In this document: positions 27,808 through 35,297 of the stretch, in pieces
Numbering within the stretch: position 1 is the first letter of the stretch
How the letters are laid out: every line of letters begins with the position of its first letter
Source: Enterococcus sp. DIV2402
GTDB lineage: Bacteria > Bacillota > Bacilli > Lactobacillales > Enterococcaceae
Assembly (NCBI RefSeq): GCF_017426705.2
Contig: NZ_CP147251.1
Location: 2,146,501 to 2,210,500 of the forward strand
Direction: 5' to 3'
DNA length: 64,000 nucleotides
Program-made: the position numbers and the translations under genes
Notes under the pieces: model-generated
Told to the model about the DNA's origin: nothing
Seen by the model: the letters and a program-made list of their open reading frames with translations, nothing else
Database searches by the model: none

Positions 27808-29941
27808 AAGTCAACCCCATCACTTTATTTTCCATTTTTCTCATTTCTAATAGCATGCCACTTTCTGTCTTTTGCTGATCCATCCTAAAAAGAAAATCTT
27901 CATTCGCTAGGATTTCAGTAAAGTAATATAAACACTTACCTATTGATGTTTCTTCTGGAATACTAAAAGCAATGATATATTGCACTGGATCATTTTCCGG
28001 ATGTCCAAAATGAACAGCTTCTTTTAACTTTATAAAACTTGCGCCAATTTTAATTGCACCATCAGAAGCATCTGCATGTGGAATTGCTACTCCAGGTGAA
28101 ATCACAATGTAGGAACCGTTCTCTTCAATGACTTTTATCATACCTTCAATATATCGTTCTTCAATCAATTCACTTTTTAGTAATAGTTTACCTGCTTCGC
28201 TAATTGCTTCTCGCCAGTCATTCACTTCTACTTTAAATGCAATACGTTCCATCGAAAGCAAATCAGATAAACGTTTCACTTCAGTTTCCTCCAGCTCTAA
28301 TTGAGTAATTGATGGAGAATACAATGCTTCAATATCTTTCAAAAATTCGTCCTGTTCTTCTTTTTCTACGTACTTATCCATAAGAGAAAGTAACGTTTGA
28401 AACATATCTCGGCTTTGATGACTGATTTCTTGGTCAATAATTTCTCTTGGTTTGATTTGATAAATCGCTTTTTGAATTTTAATAATGTCTTTTTCCATTA
28501 AAATTGGATTAATTAAAACAACTGGTGAATAAGAAAATTGGAGAGGTACTGTCGTAATAATTAAATCTTGATTTGTGGGATTATTTTTTCTTAACATATG
28601 CGTTGAATCAATTGAAATGATGTCAATATTTGGAAAAGTTGCTGTCAACTTAGCTTTAATCAATTGTGCCGTCCCACGTCCTGAGTTACAGACAACTCTG
28701 ACTTTCAACGATTTATTCTTTGTGGCAACATCATTTGTTTCAAATATTGCCATTATATACATGACAACAAAAGAGATTTCATCAAGGGTTAATGATGCCT
28801 GCAAATAGTCTTCAATTTTCTGTAAATACTTTTTCACTAATGGAAAAATCGCAGAATATGATTGATAAATTTCATCGAATAAGACATTTCGAACATTGAT
28901 ATTTGCTTTAACGCGATAAATCAATAATTTTAGATGATTTTCAAGTAAATCAAATAGTTCACTGTTCAAGTAATACTTGATATTCAATTCTTTCGAAATA
29001 TTGAAAATAAATTCAGTGATCATAATTTGCATTTCAATCGAATCAATTTTTCGACCATTATTTTTGATATAGCTTTTACTGCGCAAAATAGAAACAAGTG
29101 ATGCAATTTCTTTATCTGAAATTTTCTGATTATATTTAAGTTCTAATTCTTTTGCTAAACTCAAAGCAAAATTGTATTTAGAACTTGACTTCACATCAAC
29201 ACCATCTTCTAGCGTTTGGATGGAAAAGCCTAGTTGTAGTCTTTCAATCATAATCAGCAAATAACAAACAACTTCTTGATAGGCAAAGTCAGAAAGTTGC
29301 ACTTGATGTTGTTTTTCAACCTCCAATAATAGCTTACCAATTTCTTGATAACGCGCTTTTTTATCAATAATGTCTAATAATAAGTTCTGAAAAATATTAT
29401 CTTCAAATCCCATTGCATAATCATATTCTTGGTCAAACAAACCATTTGATATAATCAGTTTCATCATTGCTGCTCTAATGCCTTTCTCGTCGCCAATCAC
29501 TTTGTACCCTTTTCCAGTGAATGAACTTAAAGATAATTGATTTTGTTCAAACCATTTTTTTAACTCTTCAATATCACTAACTAAGGTGTTACGACTAACT
29601 AAAACATATTCCGATAGATAATACGTGGTGATATAATCGCTACTTGTCACTAAAATTAAAGCTAAAATCGTCCGTCGTTCATTTTGACATAAACGATAGT
29701 TCTGAAAATTAGAATACGCTTTCAAAACTGATTTCAAATCAATTTCTTCCGCCATTCTTAGGAATCCTGTTTCATCAATAATTAATTTAGTTGCATGCTT
29801 TTTCTCTAAATAAAAATTGATTTCTTTGATATCATTTCGAATTGTTTGTTCTGAAACGTTAAATAGTTCTGCATATCTTTGTAAGGTTTCACTTTTTGCT
29901 CTAAGTATATCTAATAAAATTTTATTGATTCTTCTATTCAA
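27785..29941 (-). CDS. PRD-containing PTS-sensing transcriptional activator (MtlR/LicR type)
   Basis: About 718 residues. An N-terminal helix-turn-helix (NVSEQTIRNDIKEIN) and a Mga-like second DNA-binding region are followed by two PTS regulation domains. A GatB-like IIB domain (VVCNSGRGTAQLIKAKL) and a C-terminal IIA domain with VAIPHADASDG complete it. TTG 29941 is chosen as start because GAGGTGG lies just upstream; the open frame reaches 30001 without another ribosome site. As first gene of the operon it should activate the polyol PTS, the dehydrogenases and the E1-E2-E3 genes when the substrate is present. Confidence 0.88.
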   Translation of the reverse strand: MNRRINKILLDILRAKSETLQRYAELFNVSEQTIRNDIKEINFYLEKKHATKLIIDETGFLRMAEEIDLKSVLKAYSNFQNYRLCQNERRTILALILVTSSDYITTYYLSEYVLVSRNTLVSDIEELKKWFEQNQLSLSSFTGKGYKVIGDEKGIRAAMMKLIISNGLFDQEYDYAMGFEDNIFQNLLLDIIDKKARYQEIGKLLLEVEKQHQVQLSDFAYQEVVCYLLIMIERLQLGFSIQTLEDGVDVKSSSKYNFALSLAKELELKYNQKISDKEIASLVSILRSKSYIKNNGRKIDSIEMQIMITEFIFNISKELNIKYYLNSELFDLLENHLKLLIYRVKANINVRNVLFDEIYQSYSAIFPLVKKYLQKIEDYLQASLTLDEISFVVMYIMAIFETNDVATKNKSLKVRVVCNSGRGTAQLIKAKLTATFPNIDIISIDSTHMLRKNNPTNQDLIITTVPLQFSYSPVVLINPILMEKDIIKIQKAIYQIKPREIIDQEISHQSRDMFQTLLSLMDKYVEKEEQDEFLKDIEALYSPSITQLELEETEVKRLSDLLSMERIAFKVEVNDWREAISEAGKLLLKSELIEERYIEGMIKVIEENGSYIVISPGVAIPHADASDGAIKIGASFIKLKEAVHFGHPENDPVQYIIAFSIPEETSIGKCLYYFTEILANEDFLFRMDQQKTESGMLLEMRKMENKVMGLTYEKNIKR

Positions 29942-30003
29942 TGCAACCACCTCTACATTTCTAATTATCGCTATATTCATATTTTTCACAAGACCAATCA
30001 TTT

Positions 30004-30018
30004 TGATATCGCTTTCAA
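30004..30018. promoter_or_regulatory. cre site for CcpA
   Basis: On the minus strand TTGAAAGCGATATCA matches the consensus WTGNAANCGNWNNCW at every fixed position. It lies between the divergent regulator and zinc dehydrogenase genes and may place both under carbon catabolite repression. Confidence 0.8.
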
Positions 30019-30136
30019 AAGAATTGTGATAGTGAAAAGATACCTGTCATGCTAAACTAACTACTATAATTCAATACAACCTCTAATACAAGAAAAAATA
30101 ACAATAAGAACTTATGAAATAGAAAGGAACTTAATT

Positions 30137-31165
30137 ATGAAAGCTTTACGTAAATTAGCGGAAGGCTACAACCAAATGGCTTTAGTTGAGGTAAATGAAG
30201 TCTTTCCATCGGATGGTGAGCTGAAGCTTCGAGTTATCTATACAGGGATTTGCGGTTCTGACATCCATGGTTTTAAAGGAGAGTATAACAAAAAAATCCC
30301 TTTAACATTAGGTCATGAATTTGTTGGGGAAGTAGTTGATATAGGACATTCTTCTTCATTATATAAAGTAGGAGATATTGTCGTTAGCGAAACAACTTTT
30401 GAAACTTGTGAAAAATGCAGCTATTGCAATGAACAGGAATATAATCTTTGTTCTGATCGAAAGGGTCTTGGCACACAGGTAGACGGTAGCTTTGCCGAGT
30501 TTGTTCTTGTAAAAGAAAAACGATGCCATCTTATTCCTAAAGAGATTGACAACAAGATAGCTGCAATGTTGGAGCCACTTGCATGTTGTATTCATGCCGT
30601 CAAAGAAAAGACAATAGTCTCTCCTAACGAAAAAATTGTTGTATTTGGACCTGGTCCAATAGGTATTCTTCTTGCCACAGTGTTAGTTTCACTAAATATT
30701 GAGGTTTTATTAGTAGGAACAGCGAGAGATGCAAAACGATTAGCTTTGGCTAAAGAATTAGGTATTGCTCACACGCTGATTGTGCAAAAGGATGATGTTG
30801 AAGCGTTCGTTCAGACTTGGACGAACGGAATCGGTGCAGATCAAATTTTTGAATGTTCAGGGAGTATTCATGCTGTTCATCAAGCGATGCAAATTATTAA
30901 AAAGAAAGGAACGATTATTCAAGAAGGACTTTTCGCTACCACAATGAATGAGATTAATATGGATGATTTAATTCATAAAGAAATCTGCTATGTTGGTTCA
31001 CGCACGCAAAAACCCAGCTCTTGGAAATCAGCAATCCAATGGCTAGTAGATACAAATATGGATTTGTCTCCTATTGTAACTGCCATCCTTCCACTTGATG
31101 AATGGGAAGCTGCGTTTCGTTTAGCTATGAATGGCGAAGAATTAAAAATACTGATGAAACCTTAA
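30137..31165 (+). CDS. Zinc-dependent medium-chain polyol dehydrogenase
   Basis: A 342-residue alcohol dehydrogenase. Catalytic-zinc ligands are visible in GICGSD, LGHEF and the EPLAC stretch. A four-cysteine structural zinc loop lies near residues 95-110 (CEKCSYCNEQEYNLC). The Rossmann motif is VFGPGPIGILLA. It resembles sorbitol, threonine and galactitol-1-phosphate dehydrogenases more than the short butanediol enzyme, which lacks the four-cysteine loop. AAAGGAAC precedes ATG 30137. It is divergent from the polyol PTS operon, so it may supply the first or second oxidation of the same substrate. Confidence 0.85.
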   Translation: MKALRKLAEGYNQMALVEVNEVFPSDGELKLRVIYTGICGSDIHGFKGEYNKKIPLTLGHEFVGEVVDIGHSSSLYKVGDIVVSETTFETCEKCSYCNEQEYNLCSDRKGLGTQVDGSFAEFVLVKEKRCHLIPKEIDNKIAAMLEPLACCIHAVKEKTIVSPNEKIVVFGPGPIGILLATVLVSLNIEVLLVGTARDAKRLALAKELGIAHTLIVQKDDVEAFVQTWTNGIGADQIFECSGSIHAVHQAMQIIKKKGTIIQEGLFATTMNEINMDDLIHKEICYVGSRTQKPSSWKSAIQWLVDTNMDLSPIVTAILPLDEWEAAFRLAMNGEELKILMKP

Positions 31166-31221
31166 TCGATACATCCTGTCAGCGATTATGCTGATGTTCA
31201 TCAATTGATACACATCAATAT

Positions 31222-31268
31222 AAAATAAGTTCAATCTTCTTTCATTACAAAGATTGAGCTTATTTTGT
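31222..31268. terminator. Bidirectional terminator between zinc dehydrogenase and MerR genes
   Basis: AAAATAAGTTCAATCTT pairs with AAGATTGAGCTTATTTT with one mismatch, between two convergent genes, with A/T runs on both sides. Confidence 0.85.
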
Positions 31269-31302
31269 CTTCTTCCCAGCAATCGTATCCCACAAACAAG
31301 CT

Positions 31303-31995
31303 TTACCTTGATAAAGTATCCAATAACTTATGGAATGCAGCAATCCCTTTAAATTGATTCAAAAGAACACGGTTGACTTCTTCTAAAGCTTTGTTTGCTA
31401 TTTCTCTTGTTTGCGTGATATTATTTTTTTCTACCTCTTCCAGTACTGATCGTACAGTATCTAAAGAAAAGACTGTACGTTGAACGGTTCGGATGATGTA
31501 AATTTTTCTAATATCGTTAATAGTGAATTGGCGAAAATTACTATCAGAATTTCTCTTAGCGTTGATCAGTCCTTCTTTTTCCCAGTGACGGATAGCCGAT
31601 GTTGAAACTCCTGCTTCTTTAGCCACTTCACCAATTGAAAAGACTGTTTTATTTTTATATTTTGGAATAGAAGCTAATACGTCAGGTTCGAGAATTTCAA
31701 TCGTATATTCGATTCTCTCTTTTTCAGAATACAATGTGACTTGTTTTTTATTAATTTCCCAGATAGCCGAAATAATATCGCCAGAAATCACCATCGGAAA
31801 AATAGTTTTTATGAAATCTGTGCCAAAACCAGGCATCATTTCTCTAATACACGTGAAGTATGATTGATGAATCGTGGTATAAATACGATAGCCATTATTT
31901 TGACGCTCTACTTTCGGAATAATTCCCCATGATTCATAGTGTCTCAAAGCACTCGTACTAATATTTAATTGTTTTGCAATGTCAGTTCCTCTCAA
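31303..31995 (-). CDS. Regulator with two MerR-type DNA-binding domains
   Basis: A 230-residue protein. The first MerR helix-turn-helix with wing is at residues 1-42 (TDIAKQLNISTSALRHYESW, then NGYRIY). A second, separate one lies at about 117-165 (FSIGEVAKEAGVSTSAIRHW). A helical linker joins them and a helical tail of about 60 residues follows. Ordinary MerR proteins have one such domain and dimerise, so the tandem arrangement is unusual. It is divergent from the glyoxalase-fold gene at 32145 and probably controls it. Confidence 0.85.
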   Translation of the reverse strand: MRGTDIAKQLNISTSALRHYESWGIIPKVERQNNGYRIYTTIHQSYFTCIREMMPGFGTDFIKTIFPMVISGDIISAIWEINKKQVTLYSEKERIEYTIEILEPDVLASIPKYKNKTVFSIGEVAKEAGVSTSAIRHWEKEGLINAKRNSDSNFRQFTINDIRKIYIIRTVQRTVFSLDTVRSVLEEVEKNNITQTREIANKALEEVNRVLLNQFKGIAAFHKLLDTLSR

Positions 31996-32093
31996 AGTGA
32001 TTCCTCCTTTGCTAAATTATAAATAAACTTTAAAGTACATGACAGCTTTATGTTTACTAAATGCTTATTATAATGGATTCCTTATTAAAAACC

Positions 32094-32117
32094 TTAGCAT
32101 TTGCATGAATTTGCTAA
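32094..32117. promoter_or_regulatory. Inverted repeat TTAGCA-N12-TGCTAA, candidate double-MerR operator
   Basis: The repeat lies 28 bases before the glyoxalase-fold start codon and overlaps its probable promoter (TATATT at 32120-32125). A further TGCTAA occurs at 32013-32018, just upstream of the regulator gene. Confidence 0.45.
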
Positions 32118-32144
32118 ACTATATTTAGAATGGAGGAATTTATT

Positions 32145-32888
32145 ATGAGTCAAATTAAAATTCAAAAAGTTGTCCCAGCATTACCCGCTGTAAATCTCAA
32201 AGAAACAATCGCATTCTACAAGAATTTAGGCTTTACCAATATCTATGAGAACAATATACGTTCAAACGGATATGCAGTGATGGTAAATGATTATTTGGAA
32301 TTTCATATCTATACGTATAAGAAATTAGAAATTCCTACTCCGACAAATACGTATCTTTATCAAGTAAACAATGTCGATGCGTTGCACACAATGTTAGCGA
32401 CACAATATAAGGAAGCAGTAGGAAAAAAACTTCCACGAACAGGACTACCTAGAATGGGCGTACCAAAAAGTCTAAATTTTGATAGAAGATTTAGTTTAAC
32501 GGATATGAATGGCAATAATTTCATTTTTTTGGAGGTATTTGAACAAAAGAATGAGCATCATATAAAAACACGATTTGAAAAATTATATTGGGAAAGCAAT
32601 ACGCTCGCCTATTCTCACGAGAGTCCTATTGAAGCGAAAAAAATGTTAGAAACTGCAATAAAAAGACAGAATTTGCAAAACGAACAACCTTCCATCATAT
32701 TTCAAGCTTATGTACTTCTTGTCGACTGTTCCTTTCTTTTAGGAAACATTGAGAAAGCTAAGATTTATTACCAAGAAGCAACTAATTGGTTAGAAAAAGT
32801 CACAGCTCCTACAGATGAATATTTTGCAGACGCCATAATTCAATATGAAAAATATTCAAGTTTGCAAGAAATAAACGAAGTTAGTTAA
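32145..32888 (+). CDS. Glyoxalase/bleomycin-resistance-fold protein with helical C-terminal extension
   Basis: About 247 residues. The N-terminal half (1-130) is a VOC domain (LPAVNLKETIAFYKNLGF, FSLTDMNGNNFIFLEV) like BlmA-type binding proteins. The C-terminal half (about 140-247) is helical, with a tetratricopeptide-like pattern (LLVDCSFLLGNIEKAKIYYQ), which is not usual in the family. The start is ATG 32145, nine bases after GGAGGA; ATG 32130 is inside that ribosome-site region. It may bind a drug or toxic metabolite that also signals through the divergent MerR protein. Confidence 0.78.
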   Translation: MSQIKIQKVVPALPAVNLKETIAFYKNLGFTNIYENNIRSNGYAVMVNDYLEFHIYTYKKLEIPTPTNTYLYQVNNVDALHTMLATQYKEAVGKKLPRTGLPRMGVPKSLNFDRRFSLTDMNGNNFIFLEVFEQKNEHHIKTRFEKLYWESNTLAYSHESPIEAKKMLETAIKRQNLQNEQPSIIFQAYVLLVDCSFLLGNIEKAKIYYQEATNWLEKVTAPTDEYFADAIIQYEKYSSLQEINEVS

Positions 32889-32911
32889 AGAAATGATTGA
32901 TGGTATTAAAT

Positions 32912-32960
32912 AAAGAACTTCCGGTTAGCTGTTTTAAACACAGTTAATCGGAAGTTCTTT
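32912..32960. terminator. Bidirectional terminator
   Basis: AAAGAACTTCCG pairs with CGGAAGTTCTTT, extended by a partly paired TTA-CTGT stem, between the convergent glyoxalase-fold and HAD genes. Confidence 0.85.
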
Positions 32961-32984
32961 AGTCATCGATCATAGATGCTTAAC

Positions 32985-33683
32985 TCACAAAATTTCTTTC
33001 AACAAATCTAGCAACGATTCTTTTTCTGTTACAATATAATCTGGAATAATTGTTCCAACAGGTTGTGGATGTTGTCGTCGATTACTCCAAATTGTTTTCC
33101 AGCCTACCGCTTTTGCCCCTACCATATCATTTTGAAAAGAATCTCCAACATAATACGTTTTTTCTTTATTTAAGTTCAGCTTTTCTTCCACCAAGTGAAA
33201 AATTTTCGGATCAGGTTTAGCTAATTCAACAATGGAAGAAATAAATATCTGTTCTTTTGGAATCCATTTTTCCAAATTTAACTGTTGGATTTTTCTTTTT
33301 TGATGTTCTTTTGGCCCATTAGTAATGATTCCTAAGGTTATTCCTTTTTCTAAACAAAAATCCAAGGCATTTTTCATATCTGGCGTAAGTTCAATTTTCT
33401 GTTGATATTCTTGATATGTTTTTTGAAAACTATCTGCTTGGCTATCAGTAATTTCATGACTGTAATAAGCTAACGCCTTACCGATGCGATATCTATGCAT
33501 TTTGGTCATACTCATTTCGCCATTTTCCGTTAAATGAAAAACTTCATCGCTGTATTTCCGGCTTAAAACATATAACTTTTCAACTGACACATTGGGAAAA
33601 TTAAAATGTTCTTGATACGCTTGCTTGAATGGTTCTAACTGATCATACAATGTATCGTCTACATCAAATAAGATTGCTGTCAT
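32985..33683 (-). CDS. HAD-family sugar-phosphate or nucleotide phosphatase
   Basis: A 232-residue phosphatase of the YjjG/YfnB type. The nucleophile and acid lie in LFDVDDTLYD, motif II in ITNGPKEHQK, the Lys in AKPDPKIF and the Mg-binding Asp in VGDSFQND. It follows the fructose-type PTS genes and has its own upstream palindrome. A paralogue with the same motifs lies at 37372-38082. A role in removing a toxic sugar phosphate is plausible, but the substrate is not known. Confidence 0.87.
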   Translation of the reverse strand: MTAILFDVDDTLYDQLEPFKQAYQEHFNFPNVSVEKLYVLSRKYSDEVFHLTENGEMSMTKMHRYRIGKALAYYSHEITDSQADSFQKTYQEYQQKIELTPDMKNALDFCLEKGITLGIITNGPKEHQKRKIQQLNLEKWIPKEQIFISSIVELAKPDPKIFHLVEEKLNLNKEKTYYVGDSFQNDMVGAKAVGWKTIWSNRRQHPQPVGTIIPDYIVTEKESLLDLLKEIL

Positions 33684-33769
33684 AACGAACTCCTTTATAA
33701 TTAAGTCTGAAGAAGAGAAGATTTCTTATTATTCATAATAAATCAGTTTTCTCTTCTTGAAAAGAATAA

Positions 33770-33783
33770 TTTGTTGCAACAAA
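33770..33783. promoter_or_regulatory. Perfect palindrome TTTGTTGCAACAAA
   Basis: A 14-base palindrome about 87 bases before the HAD start codon. Its core TTGTTGCAACAA equals two abutting copies of the half-site found in the promoters at 42703-42781 and 47091-47168, which suggests the same regulator binds here. Confidence 0.6.
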
Positions 33784-33864
33784 TGATTGAGATAACTCAG
33801 AAATCTTTTGTTTGCATTCAAAAAATTTTAAGACATTCCTCTAATTATCGCTACTAATTATAGT

Positions 33865-34980
33865 TTATTCTACGCTTTTGACCTGTTCTTCTTGTTCTAA
33901 TTGTTCTTTATTGTATACTCGTAATCTATAGAAGAACATTAATGTACAAACAATTAATACACCAACCGCTAAAGCAATTAGAAATCCCCAAACATTTTCG
34001 ATTAACGGCCACATATAAAAGCCATAAATCCCTCCTGGAAATACTGAAGCACCTAGTGAAAAGCCAATTGCTCCTGCTACAGCCGTACCAATCATGCTTA
34101 TTGGAATAATTACTGGATATAAGATGATGAACGGTAATACTGCTTCTGAAATTCCTAAAAATCCTAATATTAAACAAGAAAGAGCACCTTGCTTTAATTG
34201 GGGATCGAAAATTTCTTTTTTCGTAAAAATTCTTGCAAAATAAGGAGACAATCCTAAACCTATCGGAGCGACAAGAGCACCCAGAACCAATGCTATATAC
34301 GAATATCCTGTATCAAAATATAATTGTTTTCCTATAGTACCAGCCATTTTATTTACTGGACCACCAAAATCAAAGGCACGAGCTGCACCCAATCCGGCAG
34401 AAAGTAATGCGCCACCTTCTGTACCAATCGAAGTGATTAACCATTGACTGAGACTGGAAAACCCAATACCGATATAGGCAATAACAAATTTACTTGCCAA
34501 TAAAACGATAATTGAGCCTAAAAGCGGAAGTAAAAATAACGTTTTTACACCAATATATTTTCGATTAATTTTAATGGATTTATTAAGACATAAAATACTA
34601 TAACCTGCCACATATCCTGCTAAAATCGCGCCAAGAAAACCTGTTACCATTTGAACAACTAACAATCCACCTAAGAATCCCGGAGCTAATCCTGGTCTAT
34701 CAGCAATACCGAAAGAAATATATCCAGCGAATACAGGATACATAATAGTAAACATTAATGAGCCTGCATTATAACACCACGTAATAAAATCTAATATAGG
34801 ACTTCCTTGTGCAGCCAAAACTTCTTCTGTAAAAACACTAACATCAAAAAAAACTGAGCCTAATAAAGATGTGACTCCCATAGTTACACCAGCAATAATA
34901 ATTAAAGGCATCATATAAGAAATACCTGTCATTAAATTCTTTTGCAACTCTTTAAGAATAGGTTTTAATTTGGCCCCCAT
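33865..34980 (-). CDS. PTS fructose-family IIC permease
   Basis: Membrane permease of 371 residues with about nine hydrophobic segments. The signatures AFDFGGPVNKMA and the GISEAVLPF stretch are those of fructose-type IIC proteins. The start is ATG 34980 after AAGGAAG, one base from the IIB stop codon, so the two are coupled. The usual fused IIA-IIB-IIC is here split into separate polypeptides; the IIA function is provided by a domain of the regulator at 35298-37241. Confidence 0.9.
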   Translation of the reverse strand: MGAKLKPILKELQKNLMTGISYMMPLIIIAGVTMGVTSLLGSVFFDVSVFTEEVLAAQGSPILDFITWCYNAGSLMFTIMYPVFAGYISFGIADRPGLAPGFLGGLLVVQMVTGFLGAILAGYVAGYSILCLNKSIKINRKYIGVKTLFLLPLLGSIIVLLASKFVIAYIGIGFSSLSQWLITSIGTEGGALLSAGLGAARAFDFGGPVNKMAGTIGKQLYFDTGYSYIALVLGALVAPIGLGLSPYFARIFTKKEIFDPQLKQGALSCLILGFLGISEAVLPFIILYPVIIPISMIGTAVAGAIGFSLGASVFPGGIYGFYMWPLIENVWGFLIALAVGVLIVCTLMFFYRLRVYNKEQLEQEEQVKSVE

Positions 34981-34981
34981 A

Positions 34982-35296
34982 TCAATTTCTTCCTTCAAAA
35001 TATTCATCTAAAATACGATCAATTTTTCCAATCGCATCTTGTAAAGATACTTCAATGATTTTATCTTCAAAACCTTCAAACCGCTCTTCTTCACGAATGG
35101 TGACAGCGGCAGTAAAAATAATTAAATCTGCACTTTCAATATCTGCTTTAGTAAGTTTATTTTCTATCCCAATAGATCCTTGCGTTTCCATTTTAACGAT
35201 ACCATTACGCTTTTTTACAGCGTTCTCAACTGAATCTGCTGCCATATAGGTATGTGCAATCCCAGTTGGACATGCAGAAATTCCGATAACCTTCAT
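34982..35296 (-). CDS. PTS fructose-family IIB component
   Basis: A 104-residue phosphocarrier with the active Cys in ISACPTGIAHTYM, a hallmark of fructose IIB proteins. The start is ATG 35296 after AGGAGG, almost touching the regulator stop codon. It precedes IIC. Confidence 0.92.
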   Translation of the reverse strand: MKVIGISACPTGIAHTYMAADSVENAVKKRNGIVKMETQGSIGIENKLTKADIESADLIIFTAAVTIREEERFEGFEDKIIEVSLQDAIGKIDRILDEYFEGRN

Positions 35297-35297
35297 T

